From JAVBQU01 sp031548675 (GTDB lineage: Bacteria > Bacteroidota > Bacteroidia > Bacteroidales > P3), in contig JAVBQU010000189.1 of NCBI GenBank assembly GCA_031548675.1, forward strand, positions 1-48,889: 48,889 bases of DNA, written 5' to 3'. The position numbers were made by a program, and so were the translations under genes. The first letter of the stretch is position 1, and each line of letters begins with the position of its first letter. Under the pieces are notes generated by a model. That model was given only the letters and a program-made list of their open reading frames with translations. It did not search any database and was not told the DNA's origin. Positions 35,101 through 42,067 of this stretch are shown in pieces.

Positions 35101-36008
35101 CTTTCTTTTTGACAGAACAATTGGGCATAGATGTTTTACCTATTATGATTCAAAATAATTATGAATCATTGCCTAAAGATATTATTGCGGTGTATCCTTG
35201 TCAAATGACTCTAAAAATATATCCCCGTATAAAACCTGATGATGAAATTTTTGGCAGTACCTATCAGGAAAGGGCTAAAAGTATTTCGCAATGGTATAAA
35301 AAAGAATATACTGTGTTGGGAGAACAAAATGCGAATGCTCGTTATTGCATGCGGAAATTAAGGGATGGATATATGTTCTACAGTCCGATGTTGGAATGGT
35401 ATCTGCGGATCAAAGTAAAAATGGAAAAAACATATGAAGCTTTCGAAAATATTGTACCCAAATCAGGAACAATTGTCGATGCTGGATGCGGGTATGGTTT
35501 CTTGGTTCATACCCTTGCCATGCGTTCTCACCAACGGATTTTATTGGGAATTGATTATGATGAAGAAAAAATAAATGCAGCTCAAAATCCGTATTTGCAG
35601 AATGAACGGATTTCCTTTATTACCGCTGATATCATGCAATATGAATTTCCACAGGCAGATTGCTTTATCCTCAGTGATGTATTGCATTACCTATCTTTTG
35701 AAAAAACGAGGGAAATATTGTATAAACTCAACGAAAAAATTTCAGAAAGAGGAGTTATTATTATCCGCGATGCAGATAAGGATAATAATAAAGAACATAG
35801 GTTCAATAGAATATCAGAATTTTTATCAACCAAAATATTTAAGTTTAACAAAACAGCCAACAAACTAAATTTCTTTTCTTCCGGTTTGCTGATGGAAGAA
35901 GCTGTCCATTTGGGATTTGCAGTAGAGGAAATTGATAATAAACATGCTGCCATTAATAAAATGATTGTTTTGCGAAAAAGAGGAAGTTTAACGATGAGTT
36001 ATGAATGA
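32151..36008 (+). CDS. Trifunctional fusion: MMPL exporter / lysophospholipid-type acyltransferase / SAM methyltransferase
   Basis: A 1285-residue three-part protein. Residues ~1-850 are an MMPL/RND exporter: a first helix near 20-35, a periplasmic loop, a helix bundle (~270-420), a second loop and second bundle (~660-850). Residues ~880-1080 are a PlsC-like acyltransferase with N-H900-QSML-D905 and F966-P-E-G969. Residues ~1100-1285 are a class I methyltransferase with D1110-A-G-C-G-Y-G1116. All three active regions look intact. The same composite product is known in Bacteroidota and usually sits in aryl-polyene/flexirubin clusters. It may export, acylate and methylate the pigment lipid. ATG 32151 is preferred to a TTG at 32130. 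Confidence 0.9.
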   Translation: MEKLFVNIYTYFSNHKKVYWIILGLFIAVCGLLASRISFEEDISRLLNFDKNAEKLNTLLQHSKSTDKLVMRIYGNENSERDSLMLLADIFKQKLDSACKDYLKEVRGKIETDEFLEVYGLITQNVPDFIEENHWNQTINRALNPAKLDSTIGTYVRMMGTPGSMMIRQGFQNDPVALSLPHLEKLRELQASAQFEVIDNYLFSKDGKNIILLLYPQYGANETAHNRKLVKEINKIIDEFKITPAAQNYHVQYFGSIAVSVGNAEQIQKDTYITLFVASIMLLLLLLSVFRKKRLPLLILVTVGFGLLFSLAMISLFKNSISLIAIGTGAVILGVAVNYPIHFFTHYIHNKDIPGTIKSMVFPMTIGSLTTIGGFFCLTFTDSDLLKDFGLFAAFCLIGAVVFSLIFLPHLAGKVKESSKSNWIKKGLENLSRYPFDKKPVFLIIILVLTPILFYFSFQVQYEDNLDKINFMTPEMKQVESDFFKLSQSDRNIFMITQGHTAEEALYNSYKMMLLTDSLSKKGFDCRFSGVVKAIPPKSIQQKRISMWNAYWTNPSQEKLKGNITQTFIKHDLDPQAFNRFFESLNGAQTILSDADYNFLLKTFAKDFLYESDTLSTVVSQVMVSPDHRSSLIEIINKDPNTVVIDKRFLSQSLINTVSNDFNKIAFLTSVLVFLALLLSYGRIELTLIAFIPMVISWIWVLGFMALFDIKFNIVNIILSTFIFGLGDDFCIFTMDGKLKEYTRNEGHSSTIRLSILISGLTGLIGLGVLIFAKHPAIYSLATISVLGIFSVLFISQTLQPYLFDLCIKKPVAKKHAPITLLTFINAILTFVYFFLGCIIINVMLPFLFLFPKKKRKLLLHYLICYFVRSLVYGCFVIKKIKTNLQNEDFSKPAIIVANHQSMLDILHILSLHPKIVIMVKRWVWNSPIMGPFVRAAGFFTIDEGVESHLGDYQKTIEEGYSIVVFPEGSRSDGRKINRFHKGAFFLTEQLGIDVLPIMIQNNYESLPKDIIAVYPCQMTLKIYPRIKPDDEIFGSTYQERAKSISQWYKKEYTVLGEQNANARYCMRKLRDGYMFYSPMLEWYLRIKVKMEKTYEAFENIVPKSGTIVDAGCGYGFLVHTLAMRSHQRILLGIDYDEEKINAAQNPYLQNERISFITADIMQYEFPQADCFILSDVLHYLSFEKTREILYKLNEKISERGVIIIRDADKDNNKEHRFNRISEFLSTKIFKFNKTANKLNFFSSGLLMEEAVHLGFAVEEIDNKHAAINKMIVLRKRGSLTMSYE

Positions 36009-36038
36009 TGAACCATGAATGTTCAAAAGTTTATAAGA

Positions 36039-36108
36039 TTCACAGAGTTTGAAAATGAAAAAACAATTGTGTTAATTCATGAAATTTGCAGACTGAAAAC
36101 TCTGTGAA
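36039..36108. repeat. 12-bp inverted repeat in the gap before the oxidoreductase
   Basis: Arms ttcacagagttt (36039-36050) and aaactctgtgaa (36097-36108) are perfect complements with 46 bases between them. The 175-base gap also holds the repeated word cttgaaatttgaaat (36158-36172). The arm spacing is long for a terminator. The tctgtgaa-type word is reminiscent of dispersed intergenic sequences of Bacteroidota. Confidence 0.5.
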
Positions 36109-36183
36109 CCTATGTGTTTATTGCGATAAGAAAACGGGTTCTGTCGAAAATAAATCTTGAAATTTGAAATATAAAATAACCGA

Positions 36184-37680
36184 ATGAAATACGATTTTAT
36201 TATAATTGGCGGCGGGCTTGGCGGACTTGTATCAGGGGCAATACTTAGTAAACATGGATATAGCGTATCTGTGTTAGAAAAAAGTCCAAAAATAGGAGGA
36301 TGTCTGCAATCGTATCATAAAGACGGCGGATTGTTTGAAACAGGTGTACATTATATTGGCAGCATGAGTGAAGGGCAAACCTTGAATAAAATCTTTAAGT
36401 ATTTGGATATATTGCCGAAACTATCTTTAAAACAAATGGATATAAATGGTTTTGATAGAATTAGTTTTGAAGGAGATGATACGATTTATTACTATGCACA
36501 AGGTTATGAAAATTTTATAAGTACACTTTCAAGGCAATTTCCGCAAGAACATAAAAATATAGTAGCATATTGTGATTTGCTAAAGTTGGTTTGCGATAAA
36601 TTTCCATTATATAAACTGGTTAACGGAAGTTTTGAAGATAAATTATCTGTTATAGAACTAGATACATTTACCGAAATAGAAAAGTTAACTACCAATTATC
36701 GATTGCAGAATGTTTTGGCAGGAAATAATCCCCTTTATACAGGAGTAAAAAACCGTACTCCATTTTATATACATGCACTTATTCAAAATAGTTATATCGA
36801 AAGTGCTTGGAAATTAACACAAGGTGGGAGTCAAATAGCTCATGCACTTGTTGATGTGATTAAACAGAATGGAGGAGAGGTAAAAACATCGAAAGAAGTT
36901 ATCAGGCTGATTGAAAAGAATGGAAAAATAGAAGATATTATCACATCGGAAGGAGAAACCTTACATGCTCATAATGTTATTTCAGGCATACATCCTGTGA
37001 CAACTTTTGAAATGATTGAAACTAATCTGCTTCGGAATGCTTTTTATCACAGGCTTAAAAGTTTTGAAAATACAATAGCTCCACTCATACTGAATGTAAC
37101 ACTTAAAAAACCTGTTTTTGGGTTAGATAATCATAACCGCTATCACTATTTGTCTGATAATGTATGGTCTTATCAATCTGTGGTAAAAGATCAATTTCCG
37201 GGAGTTGTGATTATATTCCCTACCTTGGAAAATAAAGGCACTTACTCTGTAAGCATTATGACCAGCTTGCCTTTTAAAATATGGGAGCAATGGCACAATA
37301 CCTATAATACTTTTTATATCAATAAAAGCAGAGGTACAGAGTATGAAGAATTAAAAATGGAATATACCGGAAAAATAGTTAACACTGTAGAAAAAATTCA
37401 GCCCGGATTTAGTGCTGCTATAGATAAAATGCACATTGTTACAGGACTTACCTATCGTGATCATACAGGAATTCCTGAAGGTTCTTTTTATGGAATCAGT
37501 AAAGATTGTAAGGAACCTTTTAAAACATTCTTTCCTACTCAAACCAAAATTACCAATTTGCATCTTACTGGACAAAATGTAAATGTACATGGGGTATATG
37601 GAGTAATGATTACGGCTTTGAATACAGTTTCATCATTTATCAATATTGAAAATTTGCTCCAAGACATACAAAATGCGTAA
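36184..37680 (+). CDS. CrtI-like FAD-dependent oxidoreductase (phytoene desaturase family)
   Basis: A 498-residue flavoprotein. The N-terminal dinucleotide-binding loop IIGGGLGGLVSG (G9-G14) is followed by SVSVLEKSPKIGGCLQSY, and a C-terminal LTGQNVNVHGVYGVMITAL segment closes the FAD site. This is the phytoene desaturase / all-trans-retinol saturase-like family. There is no carotenoid operon around it, so it probably oxidises or reduces the polyene or a lipid intermediate. Homologues are frequent in Bacteroidota aryl-polyene loci. It overlaps the next gene by 8 bases. Confidence 0.88.
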   Translation: MKYDFIIIGGGLGGLVSGAILSKHGYSVSVLEKSPKIGGCLQSYHKDGGLFETGVHYIGSMSEGQTLNKIFKYLDILPKLSLKQMDINGFDRISFEGDDTIYYYAQGYENFISTLSRQFPQEHKNIVAYCDLLKLVCDKFPLYKLVNGSFEDKLSVIELDTFTEIEKLTTNYRLQNVLAGNNPLYTGVKNRTPFYIHALIQNSYIESAWKLTQGGSQIAHALVDVIKQNGGEVKTSKEVIRLIEKNGKIEDIITSEGETLHAHNVISGIHPVTTFEMIETNLLRNAFYHRLKSFENTIAPLILNVTLKKPVFGLDNHNRYHYLSDNVWSYQSVVKDQFPGVVIIFPTLENKGTYSVSIMTSLPFKIWEQWHNTYNTFYINKSRGTEYEELKMEYTGKIVNTVEKIQPGFSAAIDKMHIVTGLTYRDHTGIPEGSFYGISKDCKEPFKTFFPTQTKITNLHLTGQNVNVHGVYGVMITALNTVSSFINIENLLQDIQNA

Positions 37681-39310
37681 ACGAACCAAAATAATTCTTT
37701 CTGTTATAGCTGTTTTACTGATTATTCTAACTATATTTTTAATCAGAGTAAGCTATTACCTGCCTACACTTCCGCAAAATACCAAGCTAGAAAATATAAA
37801 ACGAATTCAGGTAGATACAAATTTCTACAAAGCCAATAATGCCTGGATTTTGCTAAACCAAGATCATTTGTGGGAAATGTATATATCGGGTAGTCCGTTA
37901 GAACGAGGAACCCAAATAGGAATACTTTCTCAAGAATTAATTAATTTTCAGGAAGATGCATTCGTCAAGCAAATCAAATCAATGATTCCTTCGAAATTTT
38001 CTCTGAAATTTCTCAGGATGTTTGTAGGAATATTTAACCGTAATTTAGGCAAATACATTCCAGAAGAAAATAAGGAAGAAATTTATGCAATATCGCATTA
38101 TGTTACAGGAGATTATTTTTGGATAGGTTCTCCATACCAACGAATAATGAATTACCATGCAGCCCATGATATCGGACACGCTGTTCAGGTAATGGGGTTT
38201 GTAGGATGCTCTGCTTTAAGTACATGGAATGCTAAAACCCAAGACAGTACTTTGTTGGTGGGAAGGAATTTCGATTTTTATGTAGGCGATGAATTTGCCA
38301 AAAATAAAGTCGTTATGTTTATGAAACCGGACAAAGGTTATCCTATGGCATTAATTACTTGGGGGGGAATGACAGGAGTGGTTTCCGGTATGAATAATCA
38401 AGGTTTAGCTGTAATGCTTAATGCAGCCCCAACAAGCATTCCTACTCATGCTGCAGAACCGGTTTCAATGGTAGCCCGAGAAATTTTACAATATGCTAAA
38501 AATATACGGGAAGCTGTTGAAATTGCCAAAACACGGCATACTTTTGTCTCCGAACAATTTATTATAGCTTCTGCTAAAGATAATAAAAGTATTGTGATAG
38601 AAAAGACGCCTGATAAATGTGTGGTTTTTGATTCAGGAAAAGATTATTTAATTTGTGCCAATCATTTTCAATCCAAAGAATTATCTCAAACAGTGGAAAG
38701 TCAGAAAACAGCTTCCGGTTATCGCCATGAACGTATGGAGGAATGGGTAAAGGCAACATCCCAATTTACACCTGAAAAAATGGTTGTATTTTTGCGGGAT
38801 ACCAAAGGCAAAGAAGGAAAAGATATTGGATTGGGAAATGAAAAGTCAATAAATCAATTAATTGCACACCATAGCATAGTATTCCATCCATCAAGTAAAA
38901 CTTTTTGGATTTCTACAGCTCCACTTCAGGAAGGCAGGTATTTAGCATATAATCTGGATTCTGTTTTTAGCACCCCCAATATACCGACTAAAAAAGGCGT
39001 AAGTATTGAAAACCTTACTATTGCTGCAGATACAGATTTTATTTCCAATGAATTAGAATCGTTTATTCAATATAAGCATTTACTTACTGATGATTGGACA
39101 AATAACATAGATGCAAAAGCTCAACGATTAATAGTTTACAATCCGAATTATTATTATACCTATAAATTTATCGGGGATAAATATTATCGGAAAAATCAGT
39201 ATAGTGATGCATTAAAATACTATCAAATGGCATTAGGGAAAGAAATTTCTACCCAAAAACAAAAAATAGAAATTGATGAGTTGATAGAGAAATGTAAAGA
39301 AAAAAAGTGA
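37673..39310 (+). CDS. C45-family autoproteolytic acyltransferase/hydrolase with C-terminal TPR-like region
   Basis: About 545 residues. An N-terminal hydrophobic helix (IILSVIAVLLIILTIFLI) anchors or exports it. The Ntn-hydrolase core shows GCSALSTWNA with predicted N-terminal nucleophile C179 after self-cleavage, then LLVGRNFDFYVGDEF, as in acyl-CoA:6-aminopenicillanate acyltransferase relatives. The final ~70 residues (YYYTYKFIGDKYYRKNQYSDALKYYQ, in short segments) look TPR-like. It could transfer or remove an acyl group at an amide on the exported pigment lipid. ATG at 37673 is preferred; the upstream ATG at 37646 overlaps the oxidoreductase more. Confidence 0.82.
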   Translation: MRKRTKIILSVIAVLLIILTIFLIRVSYYLPTLPQNTKLENIKRIQVDTNFYKANNAWILLNQDHLWEMYISGSPLERGTQIGILSQELINFQEDAFVKQIKSMIPSKFSLKFLRMFVGIFNRNLGKYIPEENKEEIYAISHYVTGDYFWIGSPYQRIMNYHAAHDIGHAVQVMGFVGCSALSTWNAKTQDSTLLVGRNFDFYVGDEFAKNKVVMFMKPDKGYPMALITWGGMTGVVSGMNNQGLAVMLNAAPTSIPTHAAEPVSMVAREILQYAKNIREAVEIAKTRHTFVSEQFIIASAKDNKSIVIEKTPDKCVVFDSGKDYLICANHFQSKELSQTVESQKTASGYRHERMEEWVKATSQFTPEKMVVFLRDTKGKEGKDIGLGNEKSINQLIAHHSIVFHPSSKTFWISTAPLQEGRYLAYNLDSVFSTPNIPTKKGVSIENLTIAADTDFISNELESFIQYKHLLTDDWTNNIDAKAQRLIVYNPNYYYTYKFIGDKYYRKNQYSDALKYYQMALGKEISTQKQKIEIDELIEKCKEKK

Positions 39311-39341
39311 GTGAGAATTTTATTTAATAGCAAAAAATTGC

Positions 39342-40649
39342 ATGATGCAACATAATATAAATATAGATTTTCAAAATAAGGCTGAAATAGAGAAATTTCA
39401 AACAAATAAACTTATTGAACTCTTGAATTATTTGGAGAAAGAATCTAAATTCTATCAGAATTTTTTTCGTCAAAATAATATAGATATTCATAAGATAAGA
39501 ACCATTACAGATCTTAAGCAAATACCTCCTACAACCAAACGGGATATACAATTACAAAATTGGGATTTTCTATGTGTAGATAGAACCCAAATTGTTGAAT
39601 ATGTATCTACTTCAGGAACTTTAGGGAAACCAGTTGTGGTGGCTCTTACTAAATCTGATTTGCAACGTTTGGCTTACAATGAGTATTTATCTTATACTAA
39701 AATGGGGATTAATCATAATGATGTTATTCAACTTGCCCTTACTTTAGATAAACAATTTATGGCAGGCATGGCATATTACCAAGGAGCACACATGCTCGGA
39801 GCTGCTGTTATTCGAACAGGTCCTGGAGTTCCCTCTATGCAATGGGATACTATTTTTAGAATGCAAACCACTACTTTAGTTGCAGTCCCTTCATTTATTA
39901 TCAAGCTTATAGAATATGCCGAGCAAAATCATATTGATTATCGGAGATCTTCTTTAAAACGAGTTTTATGTATAGGCGAAAACGTTAGAAAAGATAATTT
40001 GGAACTGAACATTATAGGTAAAAGTATCAAAGATAAATGGGCTATTGATATTTTTTCTACCTATGCTTCAAGCGAAATGCAAACTGCTTTTACTGAGTGT
40101 TCAGAAGGTAGGGGAGGGCATATTCATCCCGAATTGGTTTTGGCAGAAGTTTTGGATGATTATGGAAATGCTGTGCCGAATGGTGAAGTCGGAGAATTAG
40201 TTATCACTACTTTAGGAGTTGAAGGAATGCCTTTGCTACGCTATCAAACAGGAGATCTTTGCTATGTGATGCCTGACCCTTGTTTTTGCGGAAGGAATAC
40301 TATCCGCATTTCACCCATTTTTGGACGGAAAAGCCAAATGGTAAAGCTAAAAGGGACCTCGCTTTACCCTCCCATGATATTCGAAATCTTAAATGCTAAA
40401 GCAGAAATAGCTGATTATGTCGTTGAAGTTTCTTCCAATCAATTTGAAACAGATGACTTAACTATTTATATTGCACTAAAAAATCCTGAAGAAGAAGCTT
40501 CTCAATCTATTAAATCTTATCTGCATGCAAGCTTACGGGTTCGCCCCGAAATTATTATTACTGATATCAAAAGCATTCAAAATTTGCAAATGCGAGAAGG
40601 CTCCCGTAAAATTATTAAATTTATTGATAAACGGGATAGCTTGAAGTAG
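39342..40649 (+). CDS. AMP-forming aryl/acyl ligase (phenylacetate-CoA ligase-like)
   Basis: A 435-residue adenylate-forming enzyme. The phosphate loop is S89-T-S-G-T-L-G-K96; other signatures are FSTYASSEMQTAFTEC, the GELVITTLGVEGMPLLRYQTGDLC region in short pieces near residue 285, and a Cys-rich PDPCFCGRNTIRI segment typical of PaaK-like enzymes. It probably activates 4-coumarate for loading onto an ACP or CoA, the step between the ammonia-lyase and the first ketosynthase (ApeH role). The start ATG is 31 bases after the previous stop. Confidence 0.86.
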   Translation: MMQHNINIDFQNKAEIEKFQTNKLIELLNYLEKESKFYQNFFRQNNIDIHKIRTITDLKQIPPTTKRDIQLQNWDFLCVDRTQIVEYVSTSGTLGKPVVVALTKSDLQRLAYNEYLSYTKMGINHNDVIQLALTLDKQFMAGMAYYQGAHMLGAAVIRTGPGVPSMQWDTIFRMQTTTLVAVPSFIIKLIEYAEQNHIDYRRSSLKRVLCIGENVRKDNLELNIIGKSIKDKWAIDIFSTYASSEMQTAFTECSEGRGGHIHPELVLAEVLDDYGNAVPNGEVGELVITTLGVEGMPLLRYQTGDLCYVMPDPCFCGRNTIRISPIFGRKSQMVKLKGTSLYPPMIFEILNAKAEIADYVVEVSSNQFETDDLTIYIALKNPEEEASQSIKSYLHASLRVRPEIIITDIKSIQNLQMREGSRKIIKFIDKRDSLK

Positions 40650-40709
40650 TAAACAAAATCAGGATACAAGTTGTTAAGAAAACATAGAAACCATCAAATA
40701 CGTTTTTCT

Positions 40710-41717
40710 ATGTCTTTTTTTAAATACACACTTATATGTATTCTGTTTTGTAATTTTATTATAATCAAAATGCAGGCTCAAAGCCATGAGATGCTTGTCA
40801 TATGTACCTATGATTATAAAGAGGCTATTAAAAAACAGAAGAACTGTCCCTTAAAAAATAGATTTAGTTATTTATATATTAGTGTGGATAGTAACAAACA
40901 TTATACAATTAAGGAAATCAACTCTTATCAAGAAGGTATTGCCCGGATTTATAAAGATAGGAATACCTTGGTATTTGTTCATGGAGATGGAAGTAATATT
41001 GATGATTTGGTACTTCGTTTTGGGCAGTTATCTGCTTTGTATGATGTTAATTTGATTTTGTTTGCATGGCCTGCTCAAGAGATAAAATGGAATGGCATTC
41101 GTAATTATAAACAATCGAAAAAGAATGTTTCAACTGTTTTTGATGCTTTTACTACAACCATACATGATATTCAAAACAACAATCAATTGAAACAGAATAA
41201 TATTACCATTATGTTTCATAGCCTTGGTAATCTGTTTGCTAAAAATTATGCACATTATATAATCAATCACCTCGAAGAACCTGCTGTATTTGATAATATT
41301 GTTTTAAATGCACCTTCTGCCATAAATGGAGGCCATGAATTATGGACTGATATTTTAGCAATAAAAGCAAAAAAAGGGGTATATCTGAATTTTAATGAAA
41401 ATGATAAAATGTTGAAAATTGCGGATTTGTTTATTGAGCATAAATCATTATTAGGACAGAATCCGGAATTACCTTTAGCCAATCATATCACCTATGTAAA
41501 TTTCTCGGATATCTTAAAAAATTATACTTCTTACTCCGAATCCCACACATATTTTCTTGGCGAAATTCCCTCTGAGAAAGCGATTGTGAAAGATTATTTT
41601 AATACAATTCTAAATGGGAAAAATGTAGATTTTACAGATTCCGATTCTTTCAAAAAGAATGATTTGATTCCTGTTGGATTTGATATGTTAAATTATCAGA
41701 TGGATGCTGTAAGATGA
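40710..41717 (+). CDS. Exported alpha/beta-hydrolase-like protein of unknown function
   Basis: About 335 residues. ATG at 40710 gives a signal peptide (SFFKYTLICILFCNFIIIKMQAQS); a TTG at 40671 would add 13 basic residues. The mature part looks like an alpha/beta hydrolase: TLVFVHGDGSNIDDL near residue 95, a nucleophile elbow ITIMFHSLGNLFAKNY with Ser, and a late SHTYFLG His. The elbow has Phe-His-Ser-Leu-Gly rather than GHSxG's first Gly. It ends the second pigment unit and may be a lipid esterase or an unrelated exported hydrolase. Confidence 0.65.
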   Translation: MSFFKYTLICILFCNFIIIKMQAQSHEMLVICTYDYKEAIKKQKNCPLKNRFSYLYISVDSNKHYTIKEINSYQEGIARIYKDRNTLVFVHGDGSNIDDLVLRFGQLSALYDVNLILFAWPAQEIKWNGIRNYKQSKKNVSTVFDAFTTTIHDIQNNNQLKQNNITIMFHSLGNLFAKNYAHYIINHLEEPAVFDNIVLNAPSAINGGHELWTDILAIKAKKGVYLNFNENDKMLKIADLFIEHKSLLGQNPELPLANHITYVNFSDILKNYTSYSESHTYFLGEIPSEKAIVKDYFNTILNGKNVDFTDSDSFKKNDLIPVGFDMLNYQMDAVR

Positions 41718-41911
41718 ATTTATGTAAAATAGACTTTTTCGAAAGATTTCAGAAATAGGAACTAAAGTGTCTTCACAAAGAGGAATGCCGAAGTAATCTT
41801 CCCTATAAGCAAATAGATTGAAAGTGTCTAACTACACTCCATTACAGCTGCTTCACTATTAATTAAAATAAACATCATTAAAATCAGCATTTCTCTTTAA
41901 TAAAAAAATGT

Positions 41912-41936
41912 AGATATCAGGCGTGATATCTTTTAT
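41912..41936 (+). terminator. Possible terminator after the pigment cluster
   Basis: Arms agatatca (41912-41919) and tgatatct (41924-41931) are exact complements around a 4-base loop and are followed by tttta. The stem is AT-rich and weak, and an A-run precedes it, so it could act in both directions or be an operator. Confidence 0.45.
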
Positions 41937-41963
41937 AACATAAATAAATTTTATGAAGATAAA

Positions 41964-41995
41964 TTTGGTTTCCCAATAAAATAATTGTAAATTTA
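41964..41995 (+). promoter_or_regulatory. Candidate promoter of the glucan module
   Basis: TTTG at 41964-41967, a 20-base spacer and TAAATTTA at 41988-41995 fit the Bacteroidota consensus except for the final A. A start near 42002 would leave a 66-base leader before the debranching enzyme. Confidence 0.45.
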
Positions 41996-42067
41996 CCGCG
42001 TGTTTGAAAGCAAGGAATGCAAAGAATGTTTTTTTCTTGATAATCGAATTATAACAAACTGAAAATT

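Larger units (their letters stand above)
41718..42067. other. 350-base non-coding gap between pigment and glucan genes
   Basis: AT-rich, with no ORF of note. It contains a small hairpin (41912-41931) that may end the pigment unit and a candidate promoter (41964-41995) for the debranching enzyme gene. Confidence 0.6.

Noticed and set aside
15656..41717. Complete flexirubin cluster
   Set aside because: No DarA- or DarB-like genes for the dialkylresorcinol half are visible, though they could lie elsewhere in the genome.
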